46,430 nucleotides of DNA from Siminovitchia terrae (GTDB taxonomy: Bacteria > Bacillota > Bacilli > Bacillales > Bacillaceae_C): contig NZ_QYTW02000014.1 in NCBI RefSeq assembly GCF_003605405.2, positions 1 to 46,430 of the forward strand, in the 5' to 3' direction. A program made the position numbers and the translations under genes. A model generated the notes under the pieces. That model searched no databases. It worked only from the letters and a program-made list of their open reading frames with translations, and had not been told where the DNA came from. Shown piece after piece: positions 25,703 through 34,233 of the stretch; the stretch's first letter is position 1, and the number at the start of each line of letters is the position of its first letter.

Positions 25703-26905
25703 CTAAAAACTCTCCACTTTCTTTACGGTGTCCGCCGCTTTCCTATCTTGTTTATTTGGTTTTAAAATCATGAGTAATAGAAAAACACAGCAGACAAGTA
25801 TACTGGAAATCAGATATATCGATTGATACCCTTTAGCTGCAGCAATAATTCCGAAAATATATGATCCCAAAGCGATTCCACCATCAAAGAAAGTGTAAAA
25901 AGTAGCAGTGGCATACCCACTTCGTTCGATAGGCACAGATTGGATGGCAAGCGTCTGCATACTTGGCACCAAAGAGCCGTAGCCAAGTCCGACGAAGCCT
26001 CCTGCTAGTAAAAATGTAGTAGCCGAATTGGTAAATGCCAGCATAATCAATCCGACGATGAATAAAACCAATCCGGGATACAAGACATATTGAGGTCCTT
26101 TCAGATCAAACAATCTTCCTGTGAACGGTCTTGCAAGAAGCATGACAGCGGCAAAGACGAGGAAGAAGCTGCTTGTCATGCCCAACAGATTTTTTCCTTG
26201 GGCATAAATGGATAAATAGGATAGGATGCTCGCATATGAAAGACCGGTCAGACAAGCGAGAAAGCCTATAGGCACAGCTTTTCTTTCAAATAAGTCATTA
26301 AAAGACATCCTTCTTTTAGCTTTGGCTCCATTCTGCTGTTTATGGGCAGGCACGATCAAAGAGAAAAGCGCCCCTGTTATCATTAAAAGGCTGAGAATGA
26401 TGAACAGCATGTCAAAGGAGTAGGCTTGGATGAGAGACAAGGCAATGAGCGGACCTAGGACAACCCCGAGGTTTGTCGACATGGTAAAGTAACCAAGGCC
26501 TGTACCGCGGCGTGCTGGCGGAATGATATCCGCCGCAATGGCCCCGCATGCTGTGGTTGCAATGCTGAACCCAATTCCATGCAAAAAGCGTAGGGCAAGC
26601 AACAAGCCGAATGGATCGATGAAATAATAAAGAACCGTGCATAGCAAATATAAGACGAGGCTGAACAGAAGCATTCTTCTTTTTCCGACCAAGTCTAAAA
26701 TCTTTCCGGTAAATGGCCGAACGATGATGGCGGAAAGTAAAAAGATGGACATTAGCAGGCCAGCTTCTTGATCCGTTTTATTTAAAATCCCTGTCGCATA
26801 TAGCGGCAGAGTTGCCGTTAAACCATAAAACACAATAAAAACCGAAAGGTTCGTACAGAACAAGCTAATGAATGATTTTGTCCAAATGGGTTGCGATTTT
26901 TGCAA
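25703..26905 (-). CDS. MFS drug/metabolite efflux transporter
   Basis: Twelve-helix MFS protein of 400 residues. Motif A appears after helix 2 (RPFTGKILDLVGKRRMLL) and again in the second half (RPFTGRLFDLKGPQYVL); a helix 5 stretch GPLIALSL recalls motif C of drug:H+ antiporters. It starts at TTG 26905, eight bases after AAGGAAG, which overlaps the end of the upstream marR-type gene. The pair marR-mfs in one operon is the usual arrangement for repressor-controlled efflux. The substrate is unknown. Confidence 0.85.
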   Translation of the reverse strand: MQKSQPIWTKSFISLFCTNLSVFIVFYGLTATLPLYATGILNKTDQEAGLLMSIFLLSAIIVRPFTGKILDLVGKRRMLLFSLVLYLLCTVLYYFIDPFGLLLALRFLHGIGFSIATTACGAIAADIIPPARRGTGLGYFTMSTNLGVVLGPLIALSLIQAYSFDMLFIILSLLMITGALFSLIVPAHKQQNGAKAKRRMSFNDLFERKAVPIGFLACLTGLSYASILSYLSIYAQGKNLLGMTSSFFLVFAAVMLLARPFTGRLFDLKGPQYVLYPGLVLFIVGLIMLAFTNSATTFLLAGGFVGLGYGSLVPSMQTLAIQSVPIERSGYATATFYTFFDGGIALGSYIFGIIAAAKGYQSIYLISSILVCCVFLLLMILKPNKQDRKAADTVKKVESF

Positions 26906-26909
26906 ACTA

Positions 26910-27317
26910 TCATCTTCCTTCCATATCTAATTTTTTCAAGAGCTCCATCAATACTGTCTGCTCTTCTTTGGTTAATTTTTCCACTGTCCGCTCTTCAAAC
27001 CGCTCTATGGAATCTTTAATATTAGGCAATCGAGTTTCTGCTTCTTCAGCCAGTCGGACCATTTTTTCGCGGCGGTCCTTTCCTGCATATGTTTTGAGCC
27101 AGCCAAGTTCCTCTAAGCGTTTGACTGTCCTAGTAATCGTTGGTGCCTCTACATTCAGATATTTCCATATATCTGTCAGCGTCATTTCTCCATACTGATA
27201 AACGCAATAAAGGACTGTCCACTGGGAAGCGAACAAGTCATGTTTTTTTAATGTGGTGTTAAGCTCTTTGGTAAGCAGCCGGGTCTTTTGAAAGATTTCA
27301 TGAATCACAGGATTCAT
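26910..27317 (-). CDS. MarR family transcriptional regulator
   Basis: Winged-helix dimeric repressor of 135 residues. The recognition part reads MTLTDIWKYLNVEAPTITRTVKRLEELGW and the wing KTYAGKDRREKMV, both typical of MarR. I prefer the ATG at 27317, about eight bases after AGGAG; GTG/ATG codons at 27326 and 27323 sit too close to it. It precedes the MFS gene with four bases between them. A perfect 12-bp palindrome just upstream is the likely operator. Confidence 0.88.
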   Translation of the reverse strand: MNPVIHEIFQKTRLLTKELNTTLKKHDLFASQWTVLYCVYQYGEMTLTDIWKYLNVEAPTITRTVKRLEELGWLKTYAGKDRREKMVRLAEEAETRLPNIKDSIERFEERTVEKLTKEEQTVLMELLKKLDMEGR

Positions 27318-27335
27318 TGGCATCACTCCTAATAT

Positions 27336-27347
27336 TTACCTAGGTAA
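27336..27347. promoter_or_regulatory. Likely MarR operator
   Basis: Perfect palindrome TTACCTAGGTAA 20 bases upstream of the marR-type start codon, between its ribosome binding site and any promoter. Confidence 0.7.
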
Positions 27348-27578
27348 CCAACTTCACTATTATAATTCGGGACACGAAATTTGTAAAGGGTAATATGAAC
27401 ATTTTTCACAAAGTAAGATTTCCAAAAAGACAGAAGCACCTTGCTCCATAATAGGTACTCACAAATGTTCGATGTAAAACTTATGGCAAACGAATCCTCT
27501 AGGGATTGCTCTTTGTCAGCTTCTTGATTGATGAAGAAACGATTTATTTGTACACTCATGCAGAAATAGAAAATCAAT
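27348..27578. other. Intergenic stretch, no supported gene
   Basis: The region between the MarR operator and the next terminator contains only a 92-codon minus-strand frame that runs through the terminator hairpin and has no ribosome binding site. I see nothing I would call functional beyond an unlocated marR promoter. Confidence 0.4.
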
Positions 27579-27580
27579 AA

Positions 27581-27619
27581 GAAAGCAGGAACATGCTTCA
27601 TGGTCATGTTCCCGCTTTC
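27581..27619 (-). terminator. Terminator of the third sigma-54 activator
   Basis: Stem GAAAGC-A-GGAACATG/CATGTTCC-C-GCTTTC with a CTTCATGGT loop, 18 bases after the activator stop on the minus strand. Confidence 0.75.
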
Positions 27620-27636
27620 TTATAAGCTGTTCATCT

Positions 27637-29064
27637 TTATTTTATCCCCCAGCTCTGCAGCTTCTTCACCAGTGTTGTATGATGAATACCCAGTTCCTTT
27701 GCTGTTTGGCGCAGGGATTGTTTTTTCTGCAAGGCATCCATAATCAATTTCTTTTCATAATTTTGCACCATTTGTTTTAATGGGACCTCTTTGGAGCCTT
27801 GCTCAACCTGGGTGATCCGGAAGGGAAGGTGATAGGGTTCAAGGGTATTTTCGGGAATAGAAACAATTAAATTCTCAACCATATTTCGTAATTCCCGTAC
27901 ATTTCCCGGCCAGTGATAGGCTGTCAAATATCGGATGGTTTCGTACGCAATTTCTTTTTGAATGTGATACTTCTTTGAGAAATAGGAAAAAAAGTACTTG
28001 AGTAATTCCTGGACATCCTCCGGACGTTCCGAAAGGGGCGGCACATCTATGGAGATAACGTTCAGACGATAATATAAGTCCTCTCTAAATAGGCCTTGTT
28101 TCACAAGCTGCTCCAAATTTTTATTTGTTACAGAAATAATCCGTATATCTAGATCCTTTGTCTTGTTGCTCCCGATCCGGCGTACTTGTTTTTCTTGTAT
28201 AACCCGTAGTAATTTTACCTGCAAAGCGAGTGGCATCTCGCCAATTTCATCGAGCATGATTGTCCCTTCATCAGCAAGCTCAAGCAATCCGGCTTTTCCT
28301 TCCTGCCTTGCGCCGGTGAATGATCCTTTCTCATAACCGAATAATTCGGATTCCAATAGATTTTCGGGAATCGCTCCACAATTGATTTTGATTAAGGGCT
28401 TATCTTTCCTCTGACTAAAATGGTGAATTAAGTTGGTCAGCATTTCCTTACCAACACCCGAAGGCCCTGACAGTAAAATACTCGTGGGGAATGGAGCTAC
28501 CTGTTGAATTTTTTCGTATACCTGTTTCATTTGCGGACTCCGAAAAACAATGGTCTGGTTCTTTTCGAATTCTGTATGGACGGCGAAGCGGTGAGAGTTC
28601 AATTCGGCTGTTTCCATTGCTTTTGTGAGTTCACGCTTCATTTTACTGATTTCTGAGATGTCACTTACGCTGATGACAATTAAAGATAATTCTCCATCGT
28701 CACCAAATACAGGACTGCCTGTTACTACTACCTCTTTCTTCTCGCCAAGCTTTTCCTCATTTCCGATTTTTTGAACGATGGATAGCTGCTTTTTTTCTTT
28801 AAAGACGAGCTCAGAAATAGAGCGATCGAAATATCCTCTTTCCGTGAGGTCTAATACATTTTTTCCAATCAGATCCGCCTTTTGGTATCCGGTCATTTCC
28901 TCATATGCACGATTGACCAGAACAGTAATTCCGTAACGGTCTACCACATAAATGCCATCTGTGGAGAATTCAATGACTGTTTCCAATTTATGAGCTAAGT
29001 CTTTATAGTGGTCAAGTGCGGAGGCTTGATCATGGTAGTCCATCGATGAATTATGGACGGTCAT
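27637..29064 (-). CDS. PAS-domain sigma-54 dependent activator of the TRAP operon
   Basis: Enhancer-binding protein of 475 residues. A PAS domain (about 25-135, with DGIYVVDRYGITVLVNRAYE) precedes a short coiled linker and an AAA+ domain with GPSGVGKE as Walker A, GSFTGA and IMLDEIGE. The C-terminal helix-turn-helix is RQTAKELGIHHTTLVKKLQSWGI, of the TyrR/RocR type. The start at 29064 has AAAAGGAGTGG upstream; a GTG at 29121 is in frame but lacks a site and lies against the operator. It is divergent from the -24/-12 promoter of the TRAP genes and is the evident regulator. The PAS ligand may be the transported substrate; this is inference. Confidence 0.92.
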   Translation of the reverse strand: MTVHNSSMDYHDQASALDHYKDLAHKLETVIEFSTDGIYVVDRYGITVLVNRAYEEMTGYQKADLIGKNVLDLTERGYFDRSISELVFKEKKQLSIVQKIGNEEKLGEKKEVVVTGSPVFGDDGELSLIVISVSDISEISKMKRELTKAMETAELNSHRFAVHTEFEKNQTIVFRSPQMKQVYEKIQQVAPFPTSILLSGPSGVGKEMLTNLIHHFSQRKDKPLIKINCGAIPENLLESELFGYEKGSFTGARQEGKAGLLELADEGTIMLDEIGEMPLALQVKLLRVIQEKQVRRIGSNKTKDLDIRIISVTNKNLEQLVKQGLFREDLYYRLNVISIDVPPLSERPEDVQELLKYFFSYFSKKYHIQKEIAYETIRYLTAYHWPGNVRELRNMVENLIVSIPENTLEPYHLPFRITQVEQGSKEVPLKQMVQNYEKKLIMDALQKKQSLRQTAKELGIHHTTLVKKLQSWGIK

Positions 29065-29122
29065 CCCGCTTTCCACTCCTTTTAAATCCTTTAATCTTGT
29101 GTGGTGAATTTTTTCAAACACT

Positions 29123-29219
29123 GCTGAATTATTTCACCATCTAATTATATATCAATAATAAAAATTTTTTTGGCAATTACTTCAGGTATTTTTTGAAGAA
29201 ATGGTGAATTATTTCACCG
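29123..29219. promoter_or_regulatory. Activator sites of the TRAP module
   Basis: GGTGAATTATTTCACC at 29204-29219 is a near-perfect 16-bp palindrome. GCTGAATTATTTCACC at 29123-29138 repeats it with one change in the first arm, 81 bases away. A weaker relative, GGTGAATTTTTTCA, lies at 29103-29116. These are strong candidates for binding sites of the divergent PAS activator. Confidence 0.75.
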
Positions 29220-29269
29220 ATAGTTGGATTGATTTTCAATAAATCGTAATAAAATCAGACTTTATAAGT

Positions 29270-29285
29270 TGGCATGCTATTTGCT
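29270..29285 (+). promoter_or_regulatory. Sigma-54 promoter (-24/-12)
   Basis: TGGCAT, five bases, TTGCT, with GG and GC elements in register. It lies 50 bases after the nearer palindrome and about 120 bases before the dctP-type gene. Confidence 0.82.
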
Positions 29286-29405
29286 ATATATTAAGATAGC
29301 GTTTTTACAGGAATCGACAAACATTCTACTAGGGTGAGGAGGGAACGCCCGGAGTCAAGGCTTTGATATAGAAGTAAAAATATTCAATTAAAAATGGAGG
29401 TAACA

Positions 29406-30458
29406 ATGAAAAAATTTAAGATATTCGTCTTTTTCCTAGTATCTATGCTTTTAATGACAGCTTGTTCTTCAAATGGAAGCGGTTCAGCGGATAAAGAGTC
29501 CTACGTTTTAAGGGTCTCACATCCCTATCAAAAGGCTACGCTCCATCATCAATATATGGTGTGGTTTGATGAGGAACTTCAAAAAAGAAGTGACGGGCGA
29601 CTTTCGTTAGAAATCTATTCGGACTCACAATTGATGCCACCTGAACAGGAAATACCGGGTATTCTGCAGGGGCAGATAGACATGACGCACTCTCTGACTT
29701 CAATAGCGGGAAGCTTCGATCCCATTTGGTATTTCTTTGATCTGCCGTTTTTATTCGACTATGATCCGAAAGATCCCAAAGTGTATATGGATAGCCGGAA
29801 AGCGTTTGTTGATAGTGAAAAAGGCGGTCGTCTAATAGCCAAGATGGCGGAAGAAAAAGGGTTAAAGGTGCTTTCACTGGATTCCACGGATTTATTCGCT
29901 ACTTTATGGACAGCAGATGAAAGCAAGATGATTACAGATACAGCAAGTGCTCATGGATTGAAATTGCGTACACCTGGCGGAAAAGTAGCTCCGGAGACAT
30001 TGAAAGCGATTAAAGCAAGTGGAATTTCCATACCGGGTACGGAGCTTCCGACCGCCTTGCAGCAGGGAGTGGTAGATGGATTAATTACAGTTCCGCTGTA
30101 TTTGTATGACAATAAGCTTCCTGTTAAAACGCAAACACTTTATCCGTTCGTTAACTATCTCATGCCTGTCATGATGTCACAAAAGAAATTTGAATCCTTG
30201 CCGGAAGACCTTCAGGAGATTCTTGTAGAGACAGGGAAAGACCTGGAGCAATATGCTTACGACACTGTCAGCGAGAAAATCGCTGATGTCAACGAAAGGC
30301 TTGAAAGCGAGCAGGGAATCAAAACTTATTATCCAACACCTGAAGAAATTGAAGAATGGAAAAAAGTGACTGAGCCTGCTTGGGACAGCTTCATGAAAAG
30401 CGAGCCAAGAGCTAAAGAGCTGATGGAAGAAGCAATCAGGTTAAGAGATGAAAACTGA
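29406..30458 (+). CDS. TRAP transporter solute-binding protein (DctP family)
   Basis: Lipid-anchored extracellular binding protein of 350 residues. A signal peptide ends in the lipobox LLMTAC (Cys about residue 20). The DctP core is recognisable in SHPYQKATLHHQYMVWFDEE, the LQGQIDMTHS segment and the ligand-site region KLRTPGGKVAPETLKA. The start is the ATG at 29406 with GGAGG upstream. It is the first gene of a complete TRAP set (binding protein, small and large membrane subunits) plus an SDR. TRAP carriers usually take up organic acids with sodium; the ligand is unknown. Confidence 0.9.
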   Translation: MKKFKIFVFFLVSMLLMTACSSNGSGSADKESYVLRVSHPYQKATLHHQYMVWFDEELQKRSDGRLSLEIYSDSQLMPPEQEIPGILQGQIDMTHSLTSIAGSFDPIWYFFDLPFLFDYDPKDPKVYMDSRKAFVDSEKGGRLIAKMAEEKGLKVLSLDSTDLFATLWTADESKMITDTASAHGLKLRTPGGKVAPETLKAIKASGISIPGTELPTALQQGVVDGLITVPLYLYDNKLPVKTQTLYPFVNYLMPVMMSQKKFESLPEDLQEILVETGKDLEQYAYDTVSEKIADVNERLESEQGIKTYYPTPEEIEEWKKVTEPAWDSFMKSEPRAKELMEEAIRLRDEN

Positions 30459-30482
30459 TTTGGAGTGTAAGGAGATGAAAAA

Positions 30483-30986
30483 ATGAACCGAATCGAGAAA
30501 CTTGAGAACTCGACGAAATTTTTGGATAAAGCGCTGGAGGTCATTGCTGTCTTTTGCTTGATTCTCAGTGTGGTACTGGCTTTTGTTGGAGTCATTTTGC
30601 GGTATCAGTTCGGGATTTCTTATCAAATATTGGAGGAAATCTGCCGTTACGCTATCGTCTATGGGGTGTTTGCGTACATAGGCCCCTTGATTAAAAAAAA
30701 TGAACATATAAAAATGTCTCTTCTTGAGGATCGTTTATCCAGGAAAAGCAAACATCTTGTGGAGTTCCTAATTGGAATCATTTTGTTTATTGCATTTGTC
30801 ATTCTATTTTATGCCGGAATCATTTGGGCGTCTTCCATTTATAGCATGAATCTAATGACACTTTCTGGTGAAATGCTGATGGTCATTCCAGCGTTTGCGA
30901 TTGTAGCCGGTATGTTTTTCGGATGTGTCTATGCTCTTTTGCAAATGATTATTGATTTTAATCTTTTTCGAGCGGAGACGAATTAG
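30483..30986 (+). CDS. TRAP transporter small membrane subunit (DctQ family)
   Basis: Four-helix membrane protein of 167 residues that bridges the binding protein and the large permease. Typical features are the first-helix region LDKALEVIAVFCLILSVVLA, the RYQFGISYQILEEICRYAIVYGVFAYIG stretch and KKNEHIKMSLLEDRL. The ribosome binding site is AAGGAG. It lies 24 bases after dctP and 15 before dctM. Confidence 0.88.
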   Translation: MNRIEKLENSTKFLDKALEVIAVFCLILSVVLAFVGVILRYQFGISYQILEEICRYAIVYGVFAYIGPLIKKNEHIKMSLLEDRLSRKSKHLVEFLIGIILFIAFVILFYAGIIWASSIYSMNLMTLSGEMLMVIPAFAIVAGMFFGCVYALLQMIIDFNLFRAETN

Positions 30987-31001
30987 GAGGGAGGTTTGAA
31001 T

Positions 31002-32270
31002 ATGTTACTGATTGGACTTATTATCTTTTTCATTTTATTGATCGTTGGTGCACCTATTTGGCTTTCGCTTGGATTAAGTGGCGGGATCCTGATGTTTGTG
31101 TTTTTGGACCTGCCGTTGGAAGCGATCATTTCGCAATTTTTGATTGCAACGGATAAATGGATTTTGCTGGCGATTCCATATTTTTTATTAGCTGGTAACT
31201 TGATGACCTATATGGGAACAGCCAATAAAATGATTGGTTTTGTTAACCATTTGATCGGCCATTTGCCCGGCGGAATGCCGGCGGCAGCCGTTATCACAGC
31301 AACAATCTTTGGTGCATTGTCAGGATCCGCGACTGCTACAGTTGTTGCCGTAGGATCCATGATGATTCCGCAAATGATTCAGCTTGGTTATTCCAAGGAA
31401 AACAGCATGGGGGTCGTAGCTTCTGCTGGAACACTCGGCCAAATGATACCGCCGAGTATTTACATGATTATTTATGCATCAATGGTTCAGATAGACGTGG
31501 CACAGCTTTTTCTTGCAGGCATTGTTCCAGGGCTGGTCATTGCGGCTCTATTGATTGTCACTGCCATCATCGTCAGTGTTAAGGACAAGACGGAAAGGAA
31601 AAAACGCAGCAGTGCACAGGAGATCTTTAAATCGTTTATTGTTGCTCTTCCGTCATTGTTGATGCCAGTTATTGTATTGGGTGGGATTTATTCTGGAGTA
31701 TTTACACCGACCGAAGCTGCGGCCGTATCTGTTGTGTATGTTTTGATTATCAGCTTCCTATTTAACCGAAAAGAATTCACTAAGAAAAATATCCAAAAAA
31801 GTTTAGTTAACTCCATGGTGACAACCACTGTCATTTACTTGCTGCTTGGCGGAGCGAACATGTTTTCAACTGCTTTGACTTATGCTCATGTTCCGCAGCA
31901 AATTACAGAATATGTATCACAGCTGACATTGCCTGGATGGCTGATCATGCTGTTAATCCTTGTATTATTCCTTGTATTTGGAATGTTCTTGGATGCTGTA
32001 CCGATTTTATATATCACGATTCCAATATTGTATCCGGCCGTAATGGCACTTGGATATGACCCAATTCATTTTGGCGTCTTGACGATTGCCTGCATGATGA
32101 TTTCTCAGATTACACCGCCGGTTGGATTAAGCCTGTTTGTTGTCAGTGGGCATTTTAAGGAAAAGCTGAGTGTTGTCATAAGAGGGTCGATGCCTTATTT
32201 AGGGGCCTTGCTTGTAGCGACTATCATTCTCTTATACGTGCCATGGTTGAGTACATTTTTAACAAAATAA
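31002..32270 (+). CDS. TRAP transporter large permease (DctM family)
   Basis: Main sodium-coupled transport subunit of 422 residues, with about 12 hydrophobic segments. Family motifs: FFLLAGNLMT, the SGSATATVVAVGSMMIPQM helix-loop with AGTLGQMIPPS, YSGVFTPTEAAAVSV and the late TPPVGLSLFVVSG. The start is the ATG at 31002, seven bases after AGGAGGGAGG; a TTG at 30996 is in frame but too close to it. Confidence 0.92.
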   Translation: MLLIGLIIFFILLIVGAPIWLSLGLSGGILMFVFLDLPLEAIISQFLIATDKWILLAIPYFLLAGNLMTYMGTANKMIGFVNHLIGHLPGGMPAAAVITATIFGALSGSATATVVAVGSMMIPQMIQLGYSKENSMGVVASAGTLGQMIPPSIYMIIYASMVQIDVAQLFLAGIVPGLVIAALLIVTAIIVSVKDKTERKKRSSAQEIFKSFIVALPSLLMPVIVLGGIYSGVFTPTEAAAVSVVYVLIISFLFNRKEFTKKNIQKSLVNSMVTTTVIYLLLGGANMFSTALTYAHVPQQITEYVSQLTLPGWLIMLLILVLFLVFGMFLDAVPILYITIPILYPAVMALGYDPIHFGVLTIACMMISQITPPVGLSLFVVSGHFKEKLSVVIRGSMPYLGALLVATIILLYVPWLSTFLTK

Positions 32271-32291
32271 TAGAAAAGAGGAGTTCATCTT

Positions 32292-33053
32292 ATGAGATTA
32301 CAAAGCAAAGTAGCAATTATTACTGCAGGAGCATCTGGAATGGGAAAAGCGGGAGCGAAGTTATTCTCTAAAGAAGGAGCGATTGTTAACATCTTAGATA
32401 TTAATGAAGAGAGTGGACAGGCTGTTGTTGAAGAAATCGAAGCAAGCGGCGGAAAAGCCCATTTTTATCGCACAGACATGACCAGTGTGGAGGATATCAA
32501 AGCGACGGTTGATAAAATCACTGATAAATATGGAAAGATTGATATTTTATGGAATCATGCGGGAACACCAGGCCCTGGCGGTGTCGATCAAGTAGAAGAA
32601 GCTGGTTTTGATTTTGCTCTGGACTTGAATGTGAAAAGCGGTTTTTTCCTGACGAAATATGTTCTGCCGTTCATGAAAGATAATGGCGGTTCTATCATTT
32701 TCACTTCATCTATCTCAGGCCTTGTAGGCTCTTACTTTAGCCCTGTTTATTCAACAGCAAAAGGGGGAGTAAGCAACATGGTTCGTGCACTGGCCATGAG
32801 CTTAGGAGAACACAAAATTCGTGTAAACAGCGTTTGCCCGGGATTCACGGAAACACCAATGTTGAAGGAATTCTTAGCTCGCGATGAAGACGATGATATG
32901 GAAGCCAATGCAAACAAGGTTTTGAGCCGCGTTCCGCTCGGACGCTTTGCGTATGCTGAAGATGTCGCCAATGCAGCATTATTCCTGGCATCTGATGAGT
33001 CGGTCTATATTACAGGTGTTAACCTTCCGGTCGATGGAGGATATACAGCTTAA
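32292..33053 (+). CDS. SDR family oxidoreductase
   Basis: Classical short-chain dehydrogenase of 253 residues. The nucleotide-binding motif reads TAGASGMGKAG (TGxxxGxG type, first T then A), WNHAGTPG replaces the usual NNAG, and the catalytic Ser-Tyr-Lys set is in FTSSISG and PVYSTAKGG. The YSTAK form is accepted in the family. NLPVDGGYTA near the end is typical. As the last gene of the sigma-54 TRAP operon it probably oxidises the imported hydroxy acid or sugar acid; this is inference. It ends just before a terminator. Confidence 0.9.
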   Translation: MRLQSKVAIITAGASGMGKAGAKLFSKEGAIVNILDINEESGQAVVEEIEASGGKAHFYRTDMTSVEDIKATVDKITDKYGKIDILWNHAGTPGPGGVDQVEEAGFDFALDLNVKSGFFLTKYVLPFMKDNGGSIIFTSSISGLVGSYFSPVYSTAKGGVSNMVRALAMSLGEHKIRVNSVCPGFTETPMLKEFLARDEDDDMEANANKVLSRVPLGRFAYAEDVANAALFLASDESVYITGVNLPVDGGYTA

Positions 33054-33063
33054 TAGGTGAAAA

Positions 33064-33098
33064 AAACAGACAGCGGTTAAAAAACGCCGTCTGTTTTT
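33064..33098 (+). terminator. Terminator of the TRAP operon
   Basis: Stem ACAGACAGCG/CGCCGTCTGT (one A-C mismatch) with flanking A- and T-runs. The core ACAGACAGCG is shared with the terminators at 25,585 and 33,323. Confidence 0.85.
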
Positions 33099-33100
33099 TT

Positions 33101-33322
33101 ATGAACAAACGTGGTTATTCTGAGCATATGGAAGACCCGGTGAGAAAAAGCGGGTGGGAACGAACAATACCCCGATCGTATTACTGCAAAATCAGTGTCT
33201 CATCCCAAAATAGGAGAGGCATCTATCTTAAATTTGGTCCAAGCTACCAAAATAGTCAAGCATAATTGAAAACTGTCGACAATCAGCTAAGGAGCAGTAT
33301 TTTAGTCTAGGATCAAAAAGAT
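33101..33322. other. Intergenic stretch, no supported gene
   Basis: About 220 bases between two related terminators. I see no reading frame, promoter or repeat that I can support. Confidence 0.4.
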
Positions 33323-33375
33323 CTTTTCATTAAAACAGACAGCGAGAATCATCGCTGTCTGTTTTAATGAAAAAG
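33323..33375. terminator. Long-stem bidirectional terminator
   Basis: Arms CTTTTCATTAAAACAGACAGCGA and its complement with loop GAATCA: a near-perfect 23-bp stem. It ends the NlpC/P60 gene on the minus strand. The core matches two other terminators in the window. Confidence 0.85.
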
Positions 33376-33379
33376 GGAA

Positions 33380-33847
33380 TTATAATACCCTTCTTGCACC
33401 TGCATATTTGGATTTCCAATAGTACGGGTCATTGATAGATGTAATGGCTACACCTTTTCCCGCAGAATGGATAAATTTGTTGTTCCCCGCATAAATTCCA
33501 ACGTGAGAGATTTTCGTTTTTGAAGTAGTTTTAAAGAATACAAGGTCTCCGGCTTTCAAATTCTTTTTACTGACGGATTTTCCTTTTTTATATTGTTCAG
33601 CCGCTGTTCTTGGAAGCTTGACGTTCTTTTTCTTGAATGTATAGGAAGTGAATCCTGAACAGTCGAATCCTTTTGGAGTCGTTCCACCATACTGATAGCG
33701 AACGCCCAGATGCTTTTTACCTTCTTTTATAATTGCTGATCCTGATGGCTTGGCTGCCGCACTAGCCGTATCTATAGGTTGAGTGATCACTGCTGCAAAT
33801 GTGATAACGGCGAATAATGAAATTAGAGCTTTTTTTAACATCGTCAT
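33380..33847 (-). CDS. Secreted NlpC/P60 (C40) peptidoglycan endopeptidase
   Basis: Small exported cell wall hydrolase of 155 residues. The signal peptide (about 1-30) ends DTASAAA. The catalytic domain has YGGTTPKGFDCSGFTSY (Cys nucleophile), ISHVGIYAGN (catalytic His) and FIHSAG (third polar residue). There is no LysM or SH3 wall-binding domain, so it is a bare catalytic domain. I start at the ATG at 33847 (site GGGGGAAAG, seven bases); the longer open frame lacks one and would spoil the signal peptide. A possible -35 TTGACG lies at 33913-33908. Confidence 0.9.
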   Translation of the reverse strand: MTMLKKALISLFAVITFAAVITQPIDTASAAAKPSGSAIIKEGKKHLGVRYQYGGTTPKGFDCSGFTSYTFKKKNVKLPRTAAEQYKKGKSVSKKNLKAGDLVFFKTTSKTKISHVGIYAGNNKFIHSAGKGVAITSINDPYYWKSKYAGARRVL

Positions 33848-33913
33848 TCTAGCACTTTCCCCCTGAAACTCCAACATTTTCTTGTTTATGGTAGATATAG
33901 CATAACACGTCAA

Positions 33914-34233
33914 ATTGTGACTTTGTTTTTCAGTTGTGTAACAAATGTATTACGAGATGTATCGACATTGGAAATGTCGACTCCATTTATTGAAAAACAA
34001 CGACCTTTGTAACAGTGGGAGGTTTTTCAAATGGGCTATTTTTATAATCATCAGCCTCCATCCGTATTTTGGAATAATAACAAGCATTGTAGCTCTAAAG
34101 AGTCATGAAAAGCTTGATAAGACAAATAATCGTATAATTTAAGGAAAATATGAACTTTTCTAAAAAGACAATCTTTGTTATAGTTAGCTTAATTATGTAA
34201 GTGTTTACAATGTGAAAAGGGGGAGGATGTCTC
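33914..34233. other. Intergenic region between divergent genes
   Basis: About 320 bases between the divergent NlpC/P60 and binding-protein genes. The open frames here lack ribosome binding sites. The last bases give GGGGGAGG for the next gene. A TTGTTA (about 34,176) with a weak TAAGTG could be its promoter. Confidence 0.35.

Noticed and set aside
27329-27607. Minus-strand 92-codon frame
   Set aside because: It passes through the terminator of the PAS activator and over the MarR operator, without a ribosome binding site.
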